Of a DNA stretch of 38,527 nucleotides, positions 8,427 through 15,562 are shown one piece after another. The position numbers and the translations under genes were made by a program. Source of the DNA: Firmicutes bacterium UBA5227 (lineage in GTDB: Bacteria > Bacillota > Clostridia > Tissierellales > Sedimentibacteraceae). The stretch lies in the NCBI GenBank assembly GCA_002409285.1, contig DHUT01000043.1, positions 1 to 38,527 of the forward strand, given 5' to 3'. Position 1 is the first letter of the stretch. Each line of letters opens with the position of its first letter. The notes beneath the pieces were generated by a model that saw only the letters and a list, made by a program, of their open reading frames with translations, had not been told where the DNA came from and searched no databases.

Positions 8427-9569
8427 ATGGAAAAAAGAGATTATTATGAAATATTGGGAATCAGCAAGGATGCAGATGCCAATGAAATTAAATCAGCTTT
8501 CAGAAAACTTGCAAAGCAATACCATCCCGATTTAAACCCTGATAATAAGGAAGCGGAAACAAAATTTAAAGAAATAAATGAGGCATATGAGGTTCTCAGT
8601 GACCCGGAAAAAAAGGCCAAATATGACCAGTTCGGTCATGCAGCTTTCGACCAGAATGCAGGCTTTGGCGGTGGTGCAGGCTTTAATGATTTTGGAGATA
8701 TATTTGGAGATATATTCGGAGATTTCTTCGGAGGCGGGTTTGGAGGAACAGGTCAAAGGACTCAGAGAACAGGACCTAAGGCAGGCTCAGACCTTAAAAT
8801 TAAACTTGATATAGATTTTGAAGAAGCTGCTTTTGGAACAAAAAAAGATATTAAAATTAACCGTATAGAAAAATGTCACGTATGTGATGGATCAGGAGCT
8901 AAAAAAGGAACCGGGAAAAAAACATGTCCTACATGCAATGGTACAGGAAGCATAAGGACTGTTCAAAGAACACCCTTAGGACAATTTGCAAGCACAAAAA
9001 TCTGTACCACATGTAACGGGACAGGAGAAATTGTTGAAGAACCATGCACTGCATGTGATGGAACAGGAAAAGAAAAGAAATCGAGAAAGCTTTCAATAAA
9101 CATCCCGGCAGGAGTTGATACAGGTTCGGTTATACCCTTAAGAGGAGAGGGAAACCATGGAGAGCGGGGAGGTCCGGCCGGCGATTTATATGTATATATC
9201 AATGTAAGACCCCACGAAATTTTTGAAAGAGACGGAAATGACGTATGGTGCGAAATCCCCATATCATTTGCTAAAGCGGCAATGGGAGGTTCAATTCAGG
9301 TGCCCACCATTGAAGGCAATGTAAAATATGAGGTTCCGGAAGGCACACAGACAGGAACTGTATTCAGACTGAAAAATAAAGGCATTAAAAACCTGAGAGG
9401 TGTGGGTAAAGGCGACCAGTATGTAAGAGTTAAGGTAGAAGTTCCAAAGAAATTAACAGAAAAGCAAAAAGCCCTGTTAGAGGAATTTGCCATGGAAATG
9501 GGAGAGCATCAGGACAAAGACGATAAAAAGGGATTCTTTGGAAAGATGAAGGATGCATTCAAGGATTAA
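8427..9569 (+). CDS. dnaJ: Chaperone protein DnaJ (Hsp40)
   Basis: Type I J-domain cochaperone of 380 residues that stimulates DnaK ATPase and delivers substrates. The J domain is at 1-70 with HPD at 33-35. A Gly/Phe-rich segment (about 75-115) follows. The zinc-binding region has four CxxCxGxG repeats (CHVCDGSG, CPTCNGTG, CTTCNGTG, CTACDGTG). The C-terminal substrate domains come last. ATG 8427 follows AAGGTGGTGAG. It is separated from dnaK by 177 bases that contain a strong hairpin and a direct repeat, so its expression may be partly uncoupled from dnaK. It is followed by an intrinsic terminator. Confidence 0.98.
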   Translation: MEKRDYYEILGISKDADANEIKSAFRKLAKQYHPDLNPDNKEAETKFKEINEAYEVLSDPEKKAKYDQFGHAAFDQNAGFGGGAGFNDFGDIFGDIFGDFFGGGFGGTGQRTQRTGPKAGSDLKIKLDIDFEEAAFGTKKDIKINRIEKCHVCDGSGAKKGTGKKTCPTCNGTGSIRTVQRTPLGQFASTKICTTCNGTGEIVEEPCTACDGTGKEKKSRKLSINIPAGVDTGSVIPLRGEGNHGERGGPAGDLYVYINVRPHEIFERDGNDVWCEIPISFAKAAMGGSIQVPTIEGNVKYEVPEGTQTGTVFRLKNKGIKNLRGVGKGDQYVRVKVEVPKKLTEKQKALLEEFAMEMGEHQDKDDKKGFFGKMKDAFKD

Positions 9570-9581
9570 TATTATAAGTAC

Positions 9582-9607
9582 AAGGCGCTTAGCAGGCGTC
9601 TTTTTTT
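9582..9607 (+). terminator. Intrinsic terminator of the heat-shock operon
   Basis: AAGGCGC (9582-9588) pairs with GCGTCTT (9596-9602), with one G-T pair, and runs into seven T residues (9601-9607). It lies 13 bases after dnaJ. Confidence 0.85.
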
Positions 9608-9619
9608 GTCGATTAAAAA

Positions 9620-9648
9620 TTGACAATTGAATTAATCAGTGCTAAAAT
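9620..9648 (+). promoter_or_regulatory. Promoter of the ammonia-lyase gene
   Basis: TTGACA (9620-9625), a 17-base spacer and TAAAAT (9643-9648), 51 bases before the start codon and just after the dnaJ terminator. Confidence 0.75.
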
Positions 9649-9698
9649 AAACTTGTCACAGGGCAAGTGGCAAGAGGTAAAAAAATTTGGAGGTAAAA

Positions 9699-10082
9699 AT
9701 GAAATCATTAATCAGAATTAGAATGAGTGCACATGATGCACACTATGGCGGAGATTTGGTAGACGGTGCCAGAATGGTAGGGCTTTTCGGAGATGTTGCC
9801 ACAGAGCTTTTAATCAGGAACGACGGAGATGAAGGATTGTTTGTAGCATATGACAATGTTGAATTCTTAGCACCTGTTTATGCCGGAGATTATATTGAAG
9901 CAGAAGGAGAAATTGTTTCAGTCGGAAATTCGTCAAGAAAAATGAAATTTGAAGCAAGAAAAGTAATAGAGCCAAGAAAAGACATAAACGACTCAGCTTG
10001 TGATTTCCTAAAAGAGCCAATAGTAGTGTGCAGAGCCAGCGGAACATGTGTAGTACCAAAAGATAAACAACGAAATAAATAA
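9699..10082 (+). CDS. kal: Probable 3-aminobutyryl-CoA ammonia-lyase (hotdog fold)
   Basis: Hotdog-fold protein of 127 residues. I recognise it as close to the 3-aminobutyryl-CoA and beta-alanyl-CoA ammonia-lyase group from lysine- and alanine-fermenting anaerobes: MSAHDAHYGGDLVDGAR, LFGDVATELL and YDNVEFLAPVYAGDYIEAEGEI are their signature stretches, and CRASGTCVVPK is near the end. The enzyme removes ammonia from 3-aminobutyryl-CoA to give crotonyl-CoA, a late step of lysine fermentation. A TTG at 9687 is in frame, but GGAGG (9689-9693) sets ATG 9699. It is a single-gene unit with its own promoter and terminator. The other lysine-pathway genes (kam, kdd, kce) are not beside it. The beta-alanyl-CoA substrate cannot be excluded. 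Confidence 0.82.
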   Translation: MKSLIRIRMSAHDAHYGGDLVDGARMVGLFGDVATELLIRNDGDEGLFVAYDNVEFLAPVYAGDYIEAEGEIVSVGNSSRKMKFEARKVIEPRKDINDSACDFLKEPIVVCRASGTCVVPKDKQRNK

Positions 10083-10090
10083 ATATATAA

Positions 10091-10124
10091 CACAGAAAAG
10101 GAAGCGAGAGCTTCCTTTTTGTGT
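10091..10124 (+). terminator. Intrinsic terminator after kal
   Basis: AAAAGGAAGC (10096-10105), a GAGA loop, then GCTTCCTTTT (10110-10119): a perfect 10-bp stem ending in a T tract. It works in principle on both strands. Confidence 0.88.
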
Positions 10125-10332
10125 GCCCTACCCCTTTTTTTCAAAGTATACAACAGGATACCATGTTTTAATATATTTAGCAATATTTACTAAAAAATGT
10201 AATTAAAATATAATTGAAATAAAATTATAATACAACGCATTAATAGTAAAATTGTCATATGTTTTTTAAATTAGTCATATTTTGTCAAAAATCACATGAG
10301 AATGATATGAGAATGATGAGAAGGTAATACAA
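10125..10332 (+). promoter_or_regulatory. AT-rich leader of the pilus locus with repeated motifs
   Basis: This 208-base gap has no recognised gene. A TATAAT stands at 10226-10231 but with only a weak -35 (TTAAAA). Two GTCATAT elements lie 20 bases apart (about 10254-10260 and 10274-10280), and a perfect 11-base tandem repeat ATGAGAATGAT x2 (10296-10317) abuts the pilB ribosome binding site. It probably holds the promoter and control sites of the pilus genes. Confidence 0.4.
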
Positions 10333-12024
10333 GTGCAAAGACCAAACTTAAGACTGGGAGAGTTATTATTATATGCAGGTAAAATTTCCCGGGAGCAATT
10401 AAATGATGCCATAGAAATTCAAAAAACAACCAAGATGAAATTAGGCGAAATCATCGTGAGCAAGGGTTGGCTGAAGCCAGAAGAAATTGTGGAAGCTTTA
10501 GAACGGCAGCTTGGATTCCCGGAAATTGATTTAAGCAAGTATGAAATCAACTCCAAAGTAGTTACATTGATACCTGAAAGTATTGTAAAAAAATATAAGC
10601 TGCTTGCCATAGATGAAAAAGATGGTAAGCTGATAGTGGCTATGGCAGATCCTTTGAACTTTTTTGCCATAGACGATATAAAGCTGTATACGAAAATGAA
10701 TGTAATACCTTGTTTTGCCGTGGGTGCAGACTTGGACAGAGTCATAGAAAAATACTACAGCAGCATACTGACTCAAAAAGCATTAAACGAGTTTTCCGAC
10801 ACTTTCGTTTCGGCAGAAGATGATATGAATTCTGAAGAAGAGATGCTGGAGGTTGCAACCGCACCAATAGTAAAATTAATAAACTCCATAATTGAACAGG
10901 CCATGAGAAGCAATGCTTCGGATATACACATTGAGCCAAGTTATAATGATATCAGGGTAAGGTTCCGTATAGACGGTGATTTAAAAGAAATAATGACATT
11001 GCCTAAATCAAACCTGTCTGCCATAGTAACCAGGATAAAAATTATAGGAAGAATGGACATAGCAGAAAAAAGAATACCACAGGACGGCAGAGTTGAAATG
11101 AAATTCAGCGACAAGGAAATAGACCTGAGAATTTCTACACTGCCCACAGTTTACGGTGAAAAAATAGTTTTAAGAATATTGGATAAGAGCAATTTCAATT
11201 TTACTAAAGAGGGTTTGGGCTTTAGTAATTATAATTTAAGCAAATTAAACAGTATGATAGCTCAGCCCTATGGGATGCTCTTGGTTACAGGACCTACAGG
11301 AAGTGGTAAAACTACTACTCTTTATACAATTTTAAGAGAATTGAATGTTCAGACTAAAAACGTAATTACAGTAGAGGATCCTGTTGAGTACAAGCTTAAG
11401 GGTATAAATCAAACACAGGTAAACACAAAGGCAGGACTCACATTTGCCGCCGGATTAAGGTCTATTCTGAGACAGGATCCGGACACCATAATGATAGGGG
11501 AAATCAGAGACTCGGAAACAGCAGAAATTGCAGTAAGGGCAGCCATTACAGGTCACCTGGTTCTGTCCACACTGCATACAAATGACAGCCCGTCAACCAT
11601 AGCAAGGCTTATAGATATGGGATTAGAGCCATACCTGGTGTCATCTGCCGTAATAGGAATTATATCTCAGAGGTTAGTAAAACTATTGTGTCCTAAATGC
11701 AAACAAAAATATGAAGCAAGTGATTCAGAAAAAAAGATACTCGGTATAAACGGTATAGATGCGGATAAAGATACAATACTTTACAAGCCTGTTGGATGTA
11801 ATGCCTGCAACAACGGATACAGAGGCAGGGCAGCCGTCCACGAGGTAATGCTTGTAAATGAAAATATAAGAAGGTGCATAAACAAGGGCGCAAGCACTGA
11901 CGAAATACGAAGCATGGCATTGGAAGACGGGATGACTACCCTGCTGCAGTCAGCTGCCGGTTTAGTGCTAAAGGGAGAAACTTCATTTGAAGAAGTAATG
12001 AGAGCGGGATATACATTAGGATAA
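10333..12024 (+). CDS. pilB: Type IV pilus assembly ATPase PilB
   Basis: Cytoplasmic hexameric motor ATPase for pilus extension, 563 residues. The N-terminal MshEN-type domain is at about 1-145; MshEN domains bind c-di-GMP in some relatives. The catalytic core has Walker A GPTGSGKTTT (320-329), an Asp-box region (TVEDPVEYKL) and Walker B in TIMIGEIRDSETA, followed by the His-box region STLHTND. A zinc site is formed by CPKC and CNAC near 460-500, which marks PilB/GspE rather than PilT. The start is GTG 10333, since the upstream frame is closed by a TAA six bases before and AGAAGG precedes it. It is the first gene of an 18 kb pilus locus, 17 bases before pilT. Confidence 0.95.
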   Translation: MQRPNLRLGELLLYAGKISREQLNDAIEIQKTTKMKLGEIIVSKGWLKPEEIVEALERQLGFPEIDLSKYEINSKVVTLIPESIVKKYKLLAIDEKDGKLIVAMADPLNFFAIDDIKLYTKMNVIPCFAVGADLDRVIEKYYSSILTQKALNEFSDTFVSAEDDMNSEEEMLEVATAPIVKLINSIIEQAMRSNASDIHIEPSYNDIRVRFRIDGDLKEIMTLPKSNLSAIVTRIKIIGRMDIAEKRIPQDGRVEMKFSDKEIDLRISTLPTVYGEKIVLRILDKSNFNFTKEGLGFSNYNLSKLNSMIAQPYGMLLVTGPTGSGKTTTLYTILRELNVQTKNVITVEDPVEYKLKGINQTQVNTKAGLTFAAGLRSILRQDPDTIMIGEIRDSETAEIAVRAAITGHLVLSTLHTNDSPSTIARLIDMGLEPYLVSSAVIGIISQRLVKLLCPKCKQKYEASDSEKKILGINGIDADKDTILYKPVGCNACNNGYRGRAAVHEVMLVNENIRRCINKGASTDEIRSMALEDGMTTLLQSAAGLVLKGETSFEEVMRAGYTLG

Positions 12025-12041
12025 TAAACTTAGGAGACATT

Positions 12042-13091
12042 ATGGACTTAGTGGAATTATTGAGCTTAGGAGCTGAAAAAAAAGCATCAGATGTTCATTT
12101 AACCGTAGGAATACCACCTACCTATAGAATAGATGGTGCGTTAATTTCATTACCGGAAAAAGAATTAACTCAGGAAGATACTTTGTGCCTAATAAAGCAG
12201 GCATTAGATGAAACGAGATTAAAAATGTTAGAGGAAAACGGGGAAATTGACTTTTCCTATTCCATACCCAAGATAGGCAGATTCAGGGTAAATGCTTTTA
12301 TGCAAAGAGGAAGCTATGCAATGGTTCTGAGAATAATTCCCTTAGAAATTCCTCTAATAGGTCAGTTAGGACTCCCTCCCATTGTAAATGATTTATCAAA
12401 ATTACCAAGAGGGCTGATACTGGTAACAGGTCCTACAGGAAGCGGCAAAACCACTACGCTGGCATCCATTATCAATAAAATTAATTCCGAAAGAAGATGT
12501 CACATAATAACACTGGAAGACCCTCTGGAGTATCTTCATAAGCATAAAAAATCCATAGTAAATCAGAGGGAAATAGGTCCTGATACTAAAAACTTTGCCA
12601 ATGGATTAAGAGGAGCACTAAGAGAAGACCCGGATGTAATTCTGGTAGGAGAGATGAGGGATTTAGAGACAATTTCCACAGCTATAACGGCAGCAGAAAC
12701 CGGTCACCTGGTATTATCTACCCTTCATACCAATGGTGCGGCAAAGACAATTGACAGGATAGTAGATGTATTTCCACCGTATCAGCAGCAGCAAATCAGA
12801 GTCCAGCTATCATCAGTTATCGAAGCTGTTATATCTCAGCAGCTGTTGATAAAAGCAAACGGTAAAGGCAGAGTTGCGGCACACGAGGTTATGATAGCCA
12901 GTCCCGCCATCAGAAATTTAATCAGGGAAGGCAAAAATCACCAGATAGACATATCCATACAAACAGGTGCTGCCTTGGGTATGCACACTATGGATACTTC
13001 GTTGATAAACTTATACAAACGCGGAGAAATTACAAAAGAAACGGCTATCAGCCAGGCATACAACATGGATGAAATAAGGAAGAAAATATAA
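12042..13091 (+). CDS. pilT: Type IV pilus retraction ATPase PilT
   Basis: Cytoplasmic retraction motor, 349 residues, typical for PilT. Walker A GPTGSGKTTT is at 130-139, the Asp-box region TLEDPLEYLH follows, and Walker B is in VILVGEMRDLETI. The signature PilT C-terminal stretch AIRNLIREGKNHQI is present at about 283-296, and there is no zinc motif. Its presence implies retractile pili and therefore possible twitching motility or DNA uptake. ATG 12042 follows TAGGAG. It lies between pilB and pilC, in the classical order. Confidence 0.96.
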   Translation: MDLVELLSLGAEKKASDVHLTVGIPPTYRIDGALISLPEKELTQEDTLCLIKQALDETRLKMLEENGEIDFSYSIPKIGRFRVNAFMQRGSYAMVLRIIPLEIPLIGQLGLPPIVNDLSKLPRGLILVTGPTGSGKTTTLASIINKINSERRCHIITLEDPLEYLHKHKKSIVNQREIGPDTKNFANGLRGALREDPDVILVGEMRDLETISTAITAAETGHLVLSTLHTNGAAKTIDRIVDVFPPYQQQQIRVQLSSVIEAVISQQLLIKANGKGRVAAHEVMIASPAIRNLIREGKNHQIDISIQTGAALGMHTMDTSLINLYKRGEITKETAISQAYNMDEIRKKI

Positions 13092-13105
13092 CAGTAGGTG
13101 ATTTT

Positions 13106-14308
13106 ATGAGGTATAAATACAAATCAATTTCATCTGACGGTCGGGAATCAGAAGGATTATACGTTGGAGACAGCGAGTCCGGTCTGATAAATATGCTCAG
13201 GGAAAGAAAAGAGCTGATAATATCCATAGAACGTGATGTACAGAGCGAAGCTCAGATTGAGTTATTTAAGAAAAAAGTCAAGAAGAAAGATCTGGCATTA
13301 TTCTGCAGGCAGTTTTATACCATGATAAGCGCAGGTCTTGGAATAGTGTCATGCCTGGAAATACTGGTTGCACAAACTCAAAACAAAACCTTTAAAAATG
13401 CCATTGCAGATACATATGAGGACGTGCAAAAAGGCTTGACATTGTCGGAATCCATGAAAAAACACACAAACGTATTTCCGACCATATTAGTCAGCATGGT
13501 TGAAGCAGGAGAGGTAAGCGGTAACCTGGATACCATAATGCTTAGGATGGCAGAGCACTTTGAAAAGGAAAACAAAATAGAAAACAAGGTGAAATCATCA
13601 ATGATATATCCCATGGTACTGGGCATTGCCACCGTTGCAGTAGTAGTGTTTATGCTGATATTTGTAATGCCTACATTTGTGGGTATGTTTGAAGGAAGCG
13701 GAACGGAACTCCCCGGACCTACCCAGGCACTTATAAATTTAAGCAATTCTCTGCAAACATACTGGTATATATACATTGCGGCAGTTGCTGCGATAGTATT
13801 GGGAATATCCACCTATAAGAAGTCAAAAGATGGCACCAGGTTTTTTGACAGCCTGAAGCTGAAAATTCCCATAGTTAAGGGCACAACAACCATGCTTGTC
13901 ACATCAAGATTTACGAGGACACTTTCAACACTTATGGCATCAGGTATACCCCTCATACAAGCTCTGGAGGTTGTTTCAAGAGTTGTGAACAATTCGGTGA
14001 TTGAAGAAAAACTGTTAACCGGGATAGAAAACATCAGAAAGGGAGTTACACTGTCAAGAACCGTGAAGGATGTAGGCGTATTCCCGCCCATGGTTGATTC
14101 AATGATAAAAATAGGCGAAGAATCAGGCTCCCTGGATGAGATGCTTTACAAAACCGCTGACTTTTACGACGAAGAAGTAGAAACCAGCATGCAAAAGCTT
14201 ACATCAATGCTTGAACCACTGATGATAATTGTAATGGCGCTAATAATCGGGTTTATAGTAATAGCAATGTACCTGCCGATGTTTGATTTATCAAGCACAG
14301 TTCAATGA
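13106..14308 (+). CDS. pilC: Type IV pilus inner-membrane platform protein PilC
   Basis: Polytopic platform protein that couples the motor ATPases to pilin polymerisation, 400 residues. Two T2SSF domains are visible. The first (about 65-190) contains LALFCRQFYTMISAGLGIVSCLEIL and GNLDTIMLRMAEHFE. The second (about 265-390) has the matching RFTRTLSTLMASGIPLIQALE and GSLDEMLYKTADFYDEEV. Hydrophobic segments are at about 170-195, 220-240 and 370-395. ATG 13106 follows TAGGTG. The pilin follows after 64 bases. Confidence 0.96.
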   Translation: MRYKYKSISSDGRESEGLYVGDSESGLINMLRERKELIISIERDVQSEAQIELFKKKVKKKDLALFCRQFYTMISAGLGIVSCLEILVAQTQNKTFKNAIADTYEDVQKGLTLSESMKKHTNVFPTILVSMVEAGEVSGNLDTIMLRMAEHFEKENKIENKVKSSMIYPMVLGIATVAVVVFMLIFVMPTFVGMFEGSGTELPGPTQALINLSNSLQTYWYIYIAAVAAIVLGISTYKKSKDGTRFFDSLKLKIPIVKGTTTMLVTSRFTRTLSTLMASGIPLIQALEVVSRVVNNSVIEEKLLTGIENIRKGVTLSRTVKDVGVFPPMVDSMIKIGEESGSLDEMLYKTADFYDEEVETSMQKLTSMLEPLMIIVMALIIGFIVIAMYLPMFDLSSTVQ

Positions 14309-14372
14309 TGGCTTTAATAAAAATTTATATATTAAGCAAAAAAATTTAAATAACAAGATGGAGGATAAGAAA

Positions 14373-14774
14373 ATGATTAAATTATTTACGAAGAAGAGAA
14401 AAGGGTTTACTTTGGTTGAGTTGATTGTGGTTGTGGCAATTATAGGTGTTTTGGCTGCTGTAGCTGTGCCAAGATTTTCGGGTACACAGACAACTGCTAG
14501 GGTAAAAGCACACAATGCTAATGTAATGACAATTGAAAGTGCAGTTAGCTTATATCAAGTGGAAACTGGTAAAGCTTTGAGTGATATTGATACTATTAGC
14601 GATCTCGCACCAAATTATTTGAAAGAAATACCTAAAAATCCACTTAAAACTGGTGATGCTACAAAGTATAAAATTTCTGATGCTACAGATGCAGCTTCAG
14701 CAACGGATGCTGAATATATGAAGCCGTATACTGTTACAGATGGAGTTGTATCTCCTGGAATGTTATATGAATAA
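14373..14774 (+). CDS. pilA: Major type IV pilin precursor
   Basis: Prepilin of 133 residues. The leader MIKLFTKKRKG is cut by prepilin peptidase before FTLVELIVVV, with Phe at +1 and Glu at +5, followed by AIIGVLAAVAVPRFSG, the standard polymerisation helix. The short globular domain of about 90 residues has no cysteine. In-frame starts exist upstream (14283, inside pilC), but GGAGG (14360-14364) sets ATG 14373. I call it the major pilin because of its position after pilC, its canonical N-terminus and the strong stem-loops after its stop that separate it from the minor pilins. That ranking is inferred. Confidence 0.9.
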   Translation: MIKLFTKKRKGFTLVELIVVVAIIGVLAAVAVPRFSGTQTTARVKAHNANVMTIESAVSLYQVETGKALSDIDTISDLAPNYLKEIPKNPLKTGDATKYKISDATDAASATDAEYMKPYTVTDGVVSPGMLYE

Positions 14775-15064
14775 GATGCAGAAGGACACCGGGACGCTTC
14801 ATCTGTCCTCATGGTTCAGTAATAGTTCCGGTGCATGACACTTTAGTTATTTAATATTGCGATATTAAATAACAACAAAATATATTAAGCTTATTTATTG
14901 CAACACCAAGAACTAAATAGCAAAGCTATTTAGTTCTGTACCATTTAAAAAAATATTTCAATATAATTAGGGTATTTAAAATATTTGTAAAGCTTTTTGC
15001 AATAATTTTTATTTTTAATTGCATAGAATATGGCAGCTAAAACAACAAGAAAGGCGGTGCTTTG
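14775..15064 (+). other. Structured spacer after the major pilin gene
   Basis: A 290-base gap with no gene but three stem-loops. CACCGGGA (14787-14794) pairs with TTCCGGTG (14826-14833). GTTATTTAATAT (14846-14857) pairs perfectly with ATATTAAATAAC (14862-14873) around a TGCG loop. AGAACTAAATAGC (14909-14921) pairs perfectly with GCTATTTAGTTCT (14925-14937). None ends in a real T run, so they look like RNA 3'-end or processing structures rather than classic terminators. The last ~120 bases are AT-rich and could hold a promoter for the minor pilins. Confidence 0.65.
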
Positions 15065-15547
15065 ATGATTGAAAGGATTTTAAAACTTTATAAAAGAAAA
15101 GGCGCTGCACTGATATGGATGATTTTAGCCTTTACTATAACAATGATTCTTATGAGCTCCATTATATTTTTGACTCAGCAGGATATAAGAGAAACAGTTA
15201 AGCAGGAAGAAAGACTTCAAACATATTATATAGCGGCTGCAGGAATTGATTTAACATATGCTGCTCTGATGGATCCAATTAATAAACCTAAGAAGATAGA
15301 GGCGGCTATCAGTAAGATAGGTGACACCGGCAACAAAAAATTGAGTGATACAATAGATATAAAATATAATAATGAAATTAAGGGTACTGCAGCGGTAACC
15401 ATAAGCAGAATAACAATAGATGAAAAAAAATGGCTTCAGATTGTTTCGGTAGGTAAGCTTATTGGCAAGGACACCCAGGTAACAACCACCATGAGAATTA
15501 ACGAAGCAAATACAAATCAAATTGTCAGAGAAAAATTCGGTAAATAA
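15065..15547 (+). CDS. PilX-like minor pilin/pilus assembly protein (set 1)
   Basis: Membrane protein of 160 residues with one N-terminal hydrophobic helix. KRKGAALIWMILAF resembles the PilX N-terminal region, where a basic stretch and Gly are followed by a helix without Glu at +5. The sequence after the helix (QQDIRETVKQEERLQTYYIAAAGIDL) fits PilX/GspK-like proteins, which sit at the pilus tip. ATG 15065 follows GGCGGTG. The next gene begins 15 bases after its stop, and it heads the first minor-pilin set. The assignment rests on the N-terminus and context; the C-terminal domain is not recognised. Confidence 0.7.
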   Translation: MIERILKLYKRKGAALIWMILAFTITMILMSSIIFLTQQDIRETVKQEERLQTYYIAAAGIDLTYAALMDPINKPKKIEAAISKIGDTGNKKLSDTIDIKYNNEIKGTAAVTISRITIDEKKWLQIVSVGKLIGKDTQVTTTMRINEANTNQIVREKFGK

Positions 15548-15562
15548 GAAAAGGTGTTAAGA

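Noticed and set aside
13378..13812. Minus-strand open frame of 144 codons
   Set aside because: It is antisense to pilC. The hydrophobic content comes from the opposite strand of a membrane protein gene, and there is no supporting start region.
10333..14774. Type II secretion system instead of type IV pili
   Set aside because: PilT with AIRNLIREGKNHQI, the major pilin and the absence of a secretin in a monoderm favour pili.
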